Positions 8,724 through 18,400 of a stretch of 64,000 nucleotides of DNA are shown here, piece by piece. Both the position numbers and the translations under genes were made by a program. The notes beneath the pieces were generated by a model. That model was not told the DNA's origin, did not search any database, and worked only from the letters and a program-made list of their open reading frames with translations. The stretch comes from Chryseobacterium cheonjiense. Lineage in GTDB: Bacteria; Bacteroidota; Bacteroidia; Flavobacteriales; Weeksellaceae. The DNA is taken from assembly GCF_012927265.1 (NCBI RefSeq), contig NZ_JABBGF010000004.1:186001-250000 (forward strand), written 5' to 3'. Every line of letters begins with the position of its first letter. The first letter of the stretch is position 1.

Positions 8724-10109
8724 TTACTCATAAGACCTTGAATTTTGTCTTGGTGAATATTGTAAAGCAATATCATAAATTCTCCTCAAGTCTTCGTCTT
8801 TTTTATCGCAGAACGACTGATAATAATTGATGATGTTCTGCATGGATCTTGTAGTATTTCCTATGTTGGTCTGAGAAAAATCCTTCGCTGCTTTTTTAAG
8901 CTCCGTAGCCATTTTAGCAATCTGAAAATTTTTCTTTAGTTCCTGTTGCGTTGTTTCCGTCATTGCATCATATTCTTTTTTTGACGAAATATTTTTTATT
9001 TTATCATTCTTTTCATAAACCAGCGAAGCTGAAATTGAAGAGTTTTCCATTTCATTTTTTTCAACTTCCATCAGGAAAATTTGGGTTTGCCCGCAATCCA
9101 GATTTTCAAGTTCTACTTCAATCTGATGATTGGAAATATAAGTAGGCTGATATCCGTAAAATTTATTAATTCTCATGCCTTCAGGAAGGTTAATTGTTAA
9201 TTTAGGCTTTTTCCCAACATTATATAAAAGGCTTTCTAATTCATCCTTAAATGTTTTTTGAATATCTTTTTCAGCATCTCCTATAAAATAATTGGAACCT
9301 CTTCCGTACGTTGCAATTCTTCTTAATAAATCGAAATCCAGCTGCTGTCCGACTCCGATGGTACTGATGTCAATGCCTTTATCGTTAAATTCTTTTGACT
9401 GTCTTAAAATCGTCTCAGGATCTGTAATTCCTGAATTGGTCATTCCGTCGGTAAGGAGAATTACTTTACTGTTGTAGTCTTTGGTATTGTGTTTTTGTGC
9501 TTCCGAATATCCCATCATCATTCCTGAATGAATATTGGTAGAGCCTGACGGATAAATACTTTCGATAATTGGATCCAGATTTCCGGCAACATCTTTTATT
9601 TTTGATGATTTCAAAACAAGATTAGCGGTATCATCAAATTTGACGATTGAAATCATATCTTCGGGTTTTAATCCTTTTACAAAAACTTTAAGTGCATTTT
9701 TTACTTTTTCAAGTTTACCTCCACCCATAGAGCCGCTGTTGTCGATAACCAGAGAAACATTTACTTTGTTTGAATGTTGCCTGTCTGAAACATTCTGTGT
9801 TGCGAGACCGATTTGAAGTAAAAAGCTGTCGTCTGAGTTAAGAATAGTATTGTCATAATCAATACTTAATGCCACTTCATTTTTCTTTGGAATTTTAATC
9901 TGATGTTTGTGGTAGTTCATAAAATCTTCCACGATTATCGTGTTTTCATTAAGAAATCCACGCTCATTTGTACTCGAAAGTCCGTTGCTTACGGTGTGTG
10001 AAACAGAACCTGACGAAACTCCGAACTGTGCTTTTGAGATATTGAAAATTAATGTTGAAGAGAAAAGATAAATCAAGGTGTTTTTGTTTAAAACAGATAA
10101 ATTTTTCAT
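8724..10109 (-). CDS. Exported VWA-domain protein, YfbK-like
   Basis: A 461-residue protein with a signal peptide (residues 1-27, cleavage near SKA|Q). An N-terminal segment (about 50-105) precedes a VWA domain with an intact MIDAS motif DNSGS (123-127) and the later conserved TDG (LLTDGMTNSG). The C-terminal third contains the IFLMEVEKN strand and helices usual in bacterial VWA proteins of the YfbK type. The frame extends nine codons further up, but a TAAGTTTG box at 10134-10141 and the signal peptide support ATG 10109. Divergent from the sensor kinase gene. Role unknown. Confidence 0.8.
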   Translation of the reverse strand: MKNLSVLNKNTLIYLFSSTLIFNISKAQFGVSSGSVSHTVSNGLSSTNERGFLNENTIIVEDFMNYHKHQIKIPKKNEVALSIDYDNTILNSDDSFLLQIGLATQNVSDRQHSNKVNVSLVIDNSGSMGGGKLEKVKNALKVFVKGLKPEDMISIVKFDDTANLVLKSSKIKDVAGNLDPIIESIYPSGSTNIHSGMMMGYSEAQKHNTKDYNSKVILLTDGMTNSGITDPETILRQSKEFNDKGIDISTIGVGQQLDFDLLRRIATYGRGSNYFIGDAEKDIQKTFKDELESLLYNVGKKPKLTINLPEGMRINKFYGYQPTYISNHQIEVELENLDCGQTQIFLMEVEKNEMENSSISASLVYEKNDKIKNISSKKEYDAMTETTQQELKKNFQIAKMATELKKAAKDFSQTNIGNTTRSMQNIINYYQSFCDKKDEDLRRIYDIALQYSPRQNSRSYE

Positions 10110-10133
10110 GATAATTAAATTTGAATTATGCTG

Positions 10134-10141
10134 CAAACTTA
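10134..10141 (-). promoter_or_regulatory. Promoter -7 box of VWA gene
   Basis: TAAGTTTG on the reverse strand; 24 nt before ATG 10109. Forms the left half of a divergent promoter region. Confidence 0.45.
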
Positions 10142-10205
10142 ATCCTGTAAAGTCCGCAGAAAATATTAAACTTGGTGAATGACGAATTTCACTTGGTGAA
10201 TAGTT

Positions 10206-10235
10206 TTTGCCGGACTATATATATGTATATCTTTG
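10206..10235 (+). promoter_or_regulatory. Promoter of histidine kinase operon
   Basis: TTTG at 10206-10209, 18-bp spacer, TATCTTTG at 10228-10235: a full Bacteroidetes consensus promoter. ATG 10240 is only 4 nt after the box, so the mRNA is probably leaderless. Confidence 0.7.
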
Positions 10236-10239
10236 TTTT

Positions 10240-12021
10240 ATGAAAATGATAAAGCTTTTTGTGCTTTTTTTTGTAATGGCTTTCGGGAATACGGCATATT
10301 CCCAGAGTAAGGTTGTGGAAGATGTTCAGGTGCAGAGCAAAAGGCTAAAGAAAGCAGTGGATACAAAAGATGAATCTGCGCAGGCAGATTCTTATTACAA
10401 TATCGGTGAGACATTTTTTAATGACGGAAACTTCAGGAAAAGTGAAGAATATTATACCAAAGCAAAAAACATCTACGAAAAACTGAATGATAAACCGAAT
10501 ATTGAAAAAGCCAGCCGGAAACTAGCCCAGTCCCAGGAAAAGCAGAATAAAATAACTCCGGCAATCAGCAATTACAGCCGGGCTGCAGAAGTGGCGCCCT
10601 CGAAAAGCCGCGCGCTTAATACCAATGATGTGACGAGGCTTTCCGTCAATTCTCCCGAAGCAAAGGAAGAGGCGATCCAGAACAATATTCAGCTTAATGA
10701 AAAAGATAATGATAAAGGAGATCTGGCTGCAAGTTACAGCCAAATGGCAGATGTGAATATTCAACAGAATGATATTCCTAAAGCGGAAGCAAATCTTAAA
10801 AACGCTTATAAAATTTCTAAAAAGGAAGCGCCGCAACAGGCATTGGAAATTAACCAGAAGTTAACGGACTTTTATGTTGAAAATAAAAACTACGATAAAG
10901 CTATTGAAGCCAAAAAGACCGTTTTAAAGGAAGGTTTTGTTAAGGATAATTCCAAAAAAGAGGTTGAGCAGATTCAGGAGCTTGCAGATATTTATATTAA
11001 AAAAGATGATATCGGAGAAGCCATCAGTCTGTTAAAAAAATCATACGGAATCGCACTGGAAAAAGGCCACACGCTTGAAGCACAGAAAAGCGTAAGAAAG
11101 CTCGACAGCCTCTACAATGTTTCTGAAAACACCAATGCTTCCGTACAATTGTACCGCGACTTTTTAGGAAAACTTCCGGATCTGGTGTCAAAAGATAAAA
11201 GTCTGGTTGACGAAAAGATCCTTGAAGATACCGAACAGCGGATTGCCCAGCTGGAAAAGGAAAAACAGCTGAAAGATGAACTTATTCGCAAGAAAAATGT
11301 ATTCAATTACAGTTTAATCGGAGTTTTACTGGTTTTAACCGCACTCATCATCTTTATTTTCAGGACTCTAAAAAAAGTTCAGATAAAAAATAAGAAAATT
11401 GCATTGCAATCGCTGCGCCGCGAAATGAATCCGCATTTTATTTTTAACAGCTTAAATTCGGTCAATCATTTCATTGCTACGAACAATGAACTGGAAGCCA
11501 ACCAGTATTTAACCAAATTTTCAAAATTAATGCGCGGCGTGATGGAAAATTCCACCGAAGATTTCATTCCGTTTCAGCAGGAGCTGGATCTGCTGCAGAA
11601 TTATCTTGCATTAGAAAAAACACGTTTTGCAGATAAATTCGATTATGAAATTGAAGTGGATGAAAGCCTCAATACCCAAAGCCTGAAAGTGCCCGGAATG
11701 TTGGTGCAGCCGTTTCTTGAGAACGCCATCTGGCACGGACTTCGTTACAGAACCACAAAAGGATTTTTAAAACTGTATTTTGAAAAAGAAAATCAGCATT
11801 TAAAAATTATCATTGAAGACAATGGCATCGGGATTGAAGAAAGCAAAAAACAAAAAACGGAGCATCAGAAAGCAAGAAAAGGCCGCGGAATGAAAAATAC
11901 CCTGGAAAGAATCGCTTTGCTGAATGATCTTTATCACCAGGAAATTCAGTGCAATATTACAGATAAACAAAATACACAGGGCGTTCTTGTGGAAATCAGA
12001 TATAAATTGGTGAACAAATGA
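10240..12021 (+). CDS. TPR sensor histidine kinase, LytS-type
   Basis: A 593-residue sensor. Signal peptide (about 1-21), a periplasmic array of tetratricopeptide-like helical repeats (about 30-300), a short coiled coil, one membrane helix (about 354-377), then a His_kinase/HATPase pair. The phospho-acceptor is His399 in MNPHFIFNSLNS; the N-box FLENAIWHGL is near 493 and DNGIGI lies beyond. This layout (TPR outside, LytS-type kinase inside) is common in Bacteroidetes. The upstream in-frame ATG at 10207 lies within the promoter, so 10240 is the start. The gene overlaps the response-regulator gene by 4 bp (ATGA), indicating translational coupling. Signal unknown. Confidence 0.9.
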   Translation: MKMIKLFVLFFVMAFGNTAYSQSKVVEDVQVQSKRLKKAVDTKDESAQADSYYNIGETFFNDGNFRKSEEYYTKAKNIYEKLNDKPNIEKASRKLAQSQEKQNKITPAISNYSRAAEVAPSKSRALNTNDVTRLSVNSPEAKEEAIQNNIQLNEKDNDKGDLAASYSQMADVNIQQNDIPKAEANLKNAYKISKKEAPQQALEINQKLTDFYVENKNYDKAIEAKKTVLKEGFVKDNSKKEVEQIQELADIYIKKDDIGEAISLLKKSYGIALEKGHTLEAQKSVRKLDSLYNVSENTNASVQLYRDFLGKLPDLVSKDKSLVDEKILEDTEQRIAQLEKEKQLKDELIRKKNVFNYSLIGVLLVLTALIIFIFRTLKKVQIKNKKIALQSLRREMNPHFIFNSLNSVNHFIATNNELEANQYLTKFSKLMRGVMENSTEDFIPFQQELDLLQNYLALEKTRFADKFDYEIEVDESLNTQSLKVPGMLVQPFLENAIWHGLRYRTTKGFLKLYFEKENQHLKIIIEDNGIGIEESKKQKTEHQKARKGRGMKNTLERIALLNDLYHQEIQCNITDKQNTQGVLVEIRYKLVNK

Positions 12022-12752
12022 AAATAAAAGCCGTCATCGTAGACGATGAAGTGATCGCAAGAGAAGTTTTGAGGAATTACCTCAACAAATATTGTCCGCA
12101 GGTAGAGATTTTGGGCGAGGCGGAGAATATTAAGGAAGCCGTTCCGCTGATTGCCGAAAAGCAGCCGCAACTTGTTTTCCTGGATGTCGAAATGCCTTTC
12201 GGAAATGCCTTTGACGTGTTGGAAGCAACAAAAGAATTTTCCTACGAAACGATTTTCATCACTGCCTTTTCACAGTATTCGCTTCAGGCGCTTAATAAAT
12301 CGGCGAGTTATTATATTTTAAAACCGATCGATATTCAGGAGCTGATTCTGGCGGTTAATAAAGTCGCGGAAAGCATTGAAAAAAAAGAAGAACTCAACCG
12401 CAATAAAATTCTCCTTGAAAACTTAAAGTTAAAACCCGAAAAACAACAGCTGATTCTCCCGACATTACAGGGATTTGATGTCGTGAAAACGGAGGATATT
12501 GTAAGGCTTCAGGCAGACGGAAACTTTACGCAGGTGTTTCTTACAGACGGCTCCAAAAAAATGGTGTGCCGGTTTCTGAAGCATTTTGATGACCTGTTGG
12601 AGCATCCTTTTGTAAGGGTTCACCGTTCCCATATTATTAATATCAATTTCGTGAAATCTTATCACAAAAGCGGAACGGCAACACTTTCCGACAACACCGA
12701 AATTGAAATTTCCGGAAGCTTTAAAGATAATTTCCTGAAAGTTTTTTCTTAA
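12018..12752 (+). CDS. LytTR-family response regulator
   Basis: A 244-residue DNA-binding regulator, partner of the preceding kinase. Receiver domain (residues 4-120): acidic pocket VDDE (8-11), phospho-acceptor Asp56 in FLDVEMP, and the conserved Lys in YILKPID. A LytTR DNA-binding domain occupies about 140-240, with VRVHRSHIININFVKSYH typical of the family. Starts inside the kinase stop codon. Targets are not evident; LytTR regulators often control cell-envelope genes. Confidence 0.93.
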   Translation: MKIKAVIVDDEVIAREVLRNYLNKYCPQVEILGEAENIKEAVPLIAEKQPQLVFLDVEMPFGNAFDVLEATKEFSYETIFITAFSQYSLQALNKSASYYILKPIDIQELILAVNKVAESIEKKEELNRNKILLENLKLKPEKQQLILPTLQGFDVVKTEDIVRLQADGNFTQVFLTDGSKKMVCRFLKHFDDLLEHPFVRVHRSHIININFVKSYHKSGTATLSDNTEIEISGSFKDNFLKVFS

Positions 12753-12764
12753 TTTTTGGGGCAG

Positions 12765-12835
12765 CTTTTTCCGCCTTCCGCTCCCGCTTTTTTGTTTCAC
12801 AAAAAGAGCTCCGCTCAAGTCGGGCTGCAACAATC
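12765..12835. repeat. Degenerate copy of the long-hairpin intergenic repeat (family member C)
   Basis: Keeps the flanks seen at 1451 and 21024 (agctttttcc-gc-ttccgctcccgct... and ...gagctc...gggctgcaa), but the GC-rich central stem is replaced by a short ttttttgt/acaaaaa pairing. Fills the gap between the response regulator and the lipocalin. Confidence 0.5.
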
Positions 12836-12922
12836 TATGGCATAAGTACAATTTCCGGGAAAAAATTAATCTCGTTCAGGCATCATTTTTGAAGAATTTA
12901 GGATACCACAAAAAAATCTATT

Positions 12923-13462
12923 ATGAAGACTTTTCAGAAAATTGCAATCCCGGTTTCTTTGGGTGTTTTAGGACTTCTTATTTTAAATTCATGTTCGGTA
13001 GGAATTCCTAAAGGTGCAACTGCAGTTCAGAATTTCAACGCAGACCGATATCTCGGGACATGGTATGAAATGGCCCGCTTCGATTATAAATTCGAAAAAA
13101 ATATGGATAATGTGACGGCAACTTATTCCAAAAATCCCGACGGTACCATCAAGGTGGATAATAAAGGTTACAATTACGTAAAAAAAGAATGGAAGGAGTC
13201 TGTAGGTGAAGCCCGATTCGTGAATAAAGAAACAGAGGCCCGTTTAAAAGTTTCTTTCTTTAAACCCATTTGGGCAGGTTACAACGTGGTTGACATTGAT
13301 GATAATTACCAATATGCATTAGTCATGGGGAATAATTTAAAATATCTTTGGATTCTTTCCCGCACCAAAGAACTTCCCGAAAGCATAAGACAGCGATTTC
13401 TGGAAAAAGCTAAAAGAGTAGGATATAATACCGATGAATTAATCTGGGTTAAGCACAATTAA
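12923..13462 (+). CDS. blc: Outer-membrane lipocalin lipoprotein, Blc-like
   Basis: A 179-residue lipocalin. The lipoprotein signal ends in the lipobox LNSC. The first lipocalin signature YLGTWYEMARFDYKFEK follows at about residues 47-63, and the Blc-type middle (NNLKYLWILSRT) and C-terminal LIWVKHN are present. Bacterial lipocalins bind lysophospholipids or fatty acids and are linked to envelope maintenance. Single gene, ended by a strong hairpin terminator. Confidence 0.92.
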   Translation: MKTFQKIAIPVSLGVLGLLILNSCSVGIPKGATAVQNFNADRYLGTWYEMARFDYKFEKNMDNVTATYSKNPDGTIKVDNKGYNYVKKEWKESVGEARFVNKETEARLKVSFFKPIWAGYNVVDIDDNYQYALVMGNNLKYLWILSRTKELPESIRQRFLEKAKRVGYNTDELIWVKHN

Positions 13463-13484
13463 TTATAATAAACCTTAAAAATAC

Positions 13485-13517
13485 AAACCTCACAGGTTTT
13501 CAAAACCTGTGAGGTTT
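13485..13517. terminator. Strong bidirectional terminator hairpin
   Basis: Perfect 16-bp inverted repeat (13485-13500 / 13502-13517) built on cctcacaggtttt/aaaacctgtgagg, with T run on the right and A-rich left side, between convergent genes. Confidence 0.85.
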
Positions 13518-13524
13518 TTTTGTA

Positions 13525-14001
13525 TCAGTCTGAATTTTTATACTCTTTCCATTCCTCGAAACGATAGTCAATGATCTGCTTCATCAGATCATAGTTTTCG
13601 TAAGTATCTTCTATATGATAGAATGTTTCATATTCATAATCATTTTCTTCTGCTTTGGTGTCAAAAAGATTGACATAATCATCAGCAAATGAACTGTAAC
13701 GGTTTCCGAAATCCGTTTCATCCTTATAATAATCCTGCGCAAAGTTATTTCCAAGAGCATTTAGGTCATACTCTGAGAATTTTCCGTCCATTACTTCCAT
13801 AAGAAATTCTGCTCCCGTACTTTCGCGGCGCTTTAATTTTTTAATTTCTTCAGCAGCGCCTTCTCTCAGTTCATCAGAAATAAGATCATTGTGAATACAC
13901 CAGTTCAGGAACATTCCGGTGTGGGTGGCTCCGTTTTTTTCAGGAAGTTCATCAGGAAAATCGCCGCTGTAATGCCATGAAGCATCATCGTATTTAGACA
14001 T
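13525..14001 (-). CDS. Conserved hypothetical protein (DUF7832-like)
   Basis: A 158-residue acidic cytoplasmic protein with no signal or membrane segment. It starts SKYDDASWHYSGDFP and contains GATHTGMFLNWCIHNDLIS, which I recall as a family of bacterial proteins of unknown function (possibly DUF7832). The C-terminal half is rich in Asp, Glu and Tyr. Convergent with the lipocalin gene; a CAAAAATA sequence (TATTTTTG on its strand) at 14034-14041 is the likely -7 box. Confidence 0.7.
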   Translation of the reverse strand: MSKYDDASWHYSGDFPDELPEKNGATHTGMFLNWCIHNDLISDELREGAAEEIKKLKRRESTGAEFLMEVMDGKFSEYDLNALGNNFAQDYYKDETDFGNRYSSFADDYVNLFDTKAEENDYEYETFYHIEDTYENYDLMKQIIDYRFEEWKEYKNSD

Positions 14002-14033
14002 AGCTTTTAATTATAGTTTTAAACAATTTGATC

Positions 14034-14041
14034 CAAAAATA
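14034..14041 (-). promoter_or_regulatory. Promoter -7 box of the hypothetical gene
   Basis: TATTTTTG on the reverse strand, 33 nt before its ATG; -33 element not clear. Confidence 0.4.
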
Positions 14042-14116
14042 GAAAAAATCAATTTATATTGTCGGGAACAGAGAATTTTCCGTCATTTGTGTAGAAATTT
14101 TTTCGACAATTATTAT

Positions 14117-15367
14117 ATGAAAAATGCCGTTCTGATTACCATTGGTGACGAAATCCTTTCCGGAAACACTGTGGATACCAATTCTAATTTTATTGCTGCC
14201 GAACTTAAAAATATAGGGATAAAGGTTTCTCAGATCTTTACGATTTCAGATGAAATTGAAACCATCAAAAATACCATTCAGTCCGCTTTTGAAATAGGAG
14301 ATATCATTATTACAACCGGAGGGTTGGGACCTACAAGGGATGACAAAACCAAGAAAGCCATCGCAGAATTCTTCAATGATGAAATTGCACTGGACGAAAC
14401 TACCTTTAATCATCTGAAAGCGTACATGGAAAAACGCGGCCGGCTGGAAATCCTCGAAAGAAATCGCGAACAGGCTTTTGTTCCCATCAGATCAACGGTT
14501 TTTCAGAACCACTATGGAACAGCGCCCTGCACAATGATGGAGGAGAGAGGAAAATTGCTCTTCAGCCTTCCGGGAGTGCCTTATGAGGTAAAACCATTGA
14601 TTAAAAACCAGATTGTGCCATATTTGAAGGAAAAATTCAGTCTGAATTATATTTCTACAAGAATAGTTTCCGTAGTGGGAATTCCCGAAAGCATTTTAGC
14701 TGACCAGATAGAAGACTGGGAATTGGCATTACCGGAAAATTTAGCATTGTCTTATCTTCCGGTAGGAACACGTGTAAAACTTCGGCTGACAGCGACCGGA
14801 GAAAATGAGCCAGCTCTTCAGCAGCAGCTGGAGGAAGAAATTCAGAAACTGCTGCCTTTAATTAAAGACCATGTCATTGCCACTTCCGAAGATAAAATTG
14901 AAAAAATTCTGGCGGAAATTTTAACGGAAAGAAAACTGACCATTTCAGTTGCAGAAAGCTGTACGGGAGGAGAATTGGCTAAATTGATTACTTCTGTTTC
15001 AGGAAGCTCCAGGTATTTTCTTGGCGGAATGATCGCTTATGCTACGGAAAAAAAGATTGAAATCTTGAAAGTTAAAAAAGAAACGGTAGAAGAGTTCACG
15101 GTGGTCAGCGAACAGGTTGCTGCCGAAATGGCAGACGGATGCCAAAAGTTGTTTAATACCGATATCACCATGTCAACAACCGGAGTGGCAGGCCCGGGAA
15201 AAGGTGAGGACGGAAAAGAGGTAGGAACCGTTTTCTATACTATAAAAGTGGGAGAAAACGCTGTTACGTCAAAATTATATATGCCGCATCTGGAAAGGCT
15301 GGATTTTATGCATTTCGTGTCGCAGAAAATCATTCAGGATTTAGTCGGGATTTTGATAAGCAACTAA
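14117..15367 (+). CDS. cinA: CinA family protein (molybdopterin-binding-like plus nicotinamide-nucleotide amidase)
   Basis: A 416-residue two-domain protein. The N-terminal MoaB/Mog-like domain (1-170) has LITIGDEILSGNTVDTNS and TTGGLGPTRDDKT; the C-terminal CinA domain (about 265-416) has SVAESCTGGELAKLITSVSGSS and TTGVAGPGKG, the deamidase signature. Known members hydrolyse ADP-ribose or deamidate NMN in NAD salvage; the competence link is historical. Start is ATG 14117 because the frame's earlier codon lies before the conserved MKNAVLITIGDE opening. Single gene. Confidence 0.93.
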   Translation: MKNAVLITIGDEILSGNTVDTNSNFIAAELKNIGIKVSQIFTISDEIETIKNTIQSAFEIGDIIITTGGLGPTRDDKTKKAIAEFFNDEIALDETTFNHLKAYMEKRGRLEILERNREQAFVPIRSTVFQNHYGTAPCTMMEERGKLLFSLPGVPYEVKPLIKNQIVPYLKEKFSLNYISTRIVSVVGIPESILADQIEDWELALPENLALSYLPVGTRVKLRLTATGENEPALQQQLEEEIQKLLPLIKDHVIATSEDKIEKILAEILTERKLTISVAESCTGGELAKLITSVSGSSRYFLGGMIAYATEKKIEILKVKKETVEEFTVVSEQVAAEMADGCQKLFNTDITMSTTGVAGPGKGEDGKEVGTVFYTIKVGENAVTSKLYMPHLERLDFMHFVSQKIIQDLVGILISN

Positions 15368-15457
15368 TTAATAACCAGTTAATTTTTTAATTTTTTTTTA
15401 ATAGATTTTGGTATGGTTTTTCACAGTTTTTGACGTCCATCAGGAAATATCAGAACT

Positions 15458-18400
15458 GTGGAAAACTCAAAACAGATTTTTCAGACCGACAGCAAAAAAC
15501 GCTGGAGGAACATACAATGGGGAAGCCGTATTTTTATCTTTGTAACCTTATTGCTTTTTCTCGCATTAGCCTTAATGATGAAATGGGACAAAAATCCCAA
15601 AATTCCTTTTAAAGAAGATTACAAAGCAGTAATAACGGCCAGCAAACCTTTTCTTCAGGAAAATAAGATCTCCAAAGAATACAAAGGATTCCGAAGCTTT
15701 ATTTCAGAAAAAACAATGCACACCAATCTTGCTAAAATTGAGAAAGCAAGAGCCGAAAGACGTAAAAATCAAAATAAAAACTGGCAACAGTTTCCGGGAG
15801 GCATTCGTTCTGCATTCTATGTAGCGTGGGACCCGCAGTCCCTTATGTCTCTGAAAAGAAACATGAGACATATTAATCTGGTCTTTCCGGAATGGTTTTT
15901 TCTTGATCCCAAAACGGGTGATCTGAAAACCAATGTTGATAACGAGGGGTATAAAATCATCAAAAGATCAGGTGTCACCGCAATGCCTATTCTGAGTAAT
16001 AATTTCGAACAGGAATTTCATTCGGAAGGTTTAGGCAAAGTATTAAAAGATCCACAGAAGAGAACACAGCTTATCCAAAAATTAAGGCAACAGTGTCTTA
16101 AACTGAATTTCAGAGGAATTAATATTGACTTTGAAAACATTGATCTTGATTATGATGAGTATCTGATTGCTTTTATGAAAGAGCTTTCCGCTACTTTTAA
16201 GCAAGATAATCTGCTTGTATCCATGGATATCATGACGGATAACGATGATTATAATATTCAGAAAATTAATCCGTATGTCGATTATTTTGTATTGATGGCT
16301 TATGATGAATATACTGCGGATAGTGACGCGGGGCCTGTTTCCTCTCAAAAATGGATTGAAGCACAGACCGGAAAAATCTTAGCAAAAACCTCACCCGGTA
16401 AAATTATTCTTGGCCTTGGAGCGTACGGATATGACTGGAGTACAAATAGTGATGATAACAGTTCGCTTACCTATATGCAGGCCATTACAAAAGCGAGTGC
16501 GAGTAAGGCAGCTATTAATTTTGATGATAATACTTTTAATCTAAATTATTCCTATAAAGACTCAAAGGACAATACCCACACCGTATTTTTCAATGATGCC
16601 GCATCTATTTTCAACACTATGCGCTTTTCGTCGGAATATCCTTTGGCAGGAACCGCTCTTTGGAGATTGGGAAGCGAAGACAGCAGAATCTGGAATTTCT
16701 ATGATAAAGATCTCACCTTTGCAGGATTATCAAATTTAAATTTAAAATCACTGGAAAATGTAAAAGGACAAACCATGGTCGATTATATTGGCGACGGTGA
16801 AGTGCTGGATGTCCTGAATACACCGCATGACGGGAAAATTAAAATGGAAGTCGATCCGAAAGAAAAGATCATTACTGACGAAAACTATATTACCTATCCC
16901 AGCTCTTATGAAGTAAAAAAATACGGCGAAGCTCCGCAGAAAGATCTTGTACTTACTTTTGATGACGGACCGGATGAAACATATACTCCACAGATTCTGG
17001 ACGTACTTTCAAAATACCATGTTCCTGCAGCTTTCTTTTTAGTAGGGCTTAATGCAGAGAAAAACCTTCCTTTAGTAAAAAGAATTTACCGTGAAGGTCA
17101 TGAAATCGGAAATCATACTTTTACCCACGAAAATGTTGCGAAAGTGAGTAAGGAAAGGGCTTTGCTTGAATTTAAACTTACAAGGTTGCTGATTGAATGT
17201 ATTACAGGACACAGTACGATACTTTTCAGAGCGCCCTATAATGCCGATTCGGAACCTACAACTTCCGAAGAGATCATTCCCGTAGCTTTGGCAAGACAGC
17301 AGAATTATCTTGATATCGGCGAAAATATTGATCCCGAAGACTGGCAGCCGGGCATAAAAGCAGATGAAATTGTAAAACGTGTTTTAGACGGAATAAAACA
17401 GAGAAAGGGAAACATTATTCTTCTTCACGATGCGGGTGGAGAAACCCGTGAAGAAACAGTGAAAGCTTTGAAAATATTAATTCCGGTACTGCAGAAACAA
17501 GGTTACCATTTTACCAACCTTTCAACAATTCTTCATAAGAATAAAGCCGAATTAATGCCCGAAATTCCAAAAACGAGATCATATTATATCATGCAGCTTA
17601 ACCTTGTTCTCGCTGCAGTCATTTACGGAGTCAGTCATTTTCTGGTTGCTTTGTTTACAATTTTTATAGGATTAGGGCTAATCAGGTTGATGATTATGCT
17701 GTACTGGGCATTTTCAGAAAGGAAGAAAGAAAAAAAGCTTGGGGAGTTTCCTGTTATGGACGCTTACCCTAAAGTATCCATTATCGTTCCGGCTTATAAT
17801 GAAGAAGTGAATATTGTTTCTTCGTTGCATAATCTTCTCCGGCAGACCTACCCGAATTTTGATATTATTCTGGTGGATGACGGCAGCAGAGATTCGACGT
17901 ATGAAAAAGCAAAAGCCGAATTTTCCGGTCATCCTAAGCTTAGGATTTTAACTAAAACAAACGGCGGAAAGGCAACAGCATTAAACTTCGGTATTGCTCA
18001 GTCGGATGCAGAATATGTTGTTTGTATTGATGCAGATACAAAACTGGAACAGAATGCTGTAAAATACTTAATCACCAGATTTTTAAACTCAAATCCGGAC
18101 GAAAAAATTGCAGCTGTTGCCGGAAACGTAAAAGTAGGAAATAAAGTAAACTGGCTTACCAGATGGCAGTCTATAGAATATATTACCAGCCAGAATTTTG
18201 ATCGTCTGGCATATGCCAATATCAATGCGATTACAGTTATTCCCGGTGCCATAGGTGCTTTCAGAAAATCTGCAGTAACTGAGGTAGGAGGGTATTCATC
18301 CGATACATTGGCAGAAGATTGTGATATTACTGTAAAAATTCTGAAAAAAGGATATACCATTGCCAACGAAAACCGCGCCGTTGCCATTACAGAAGCTCCT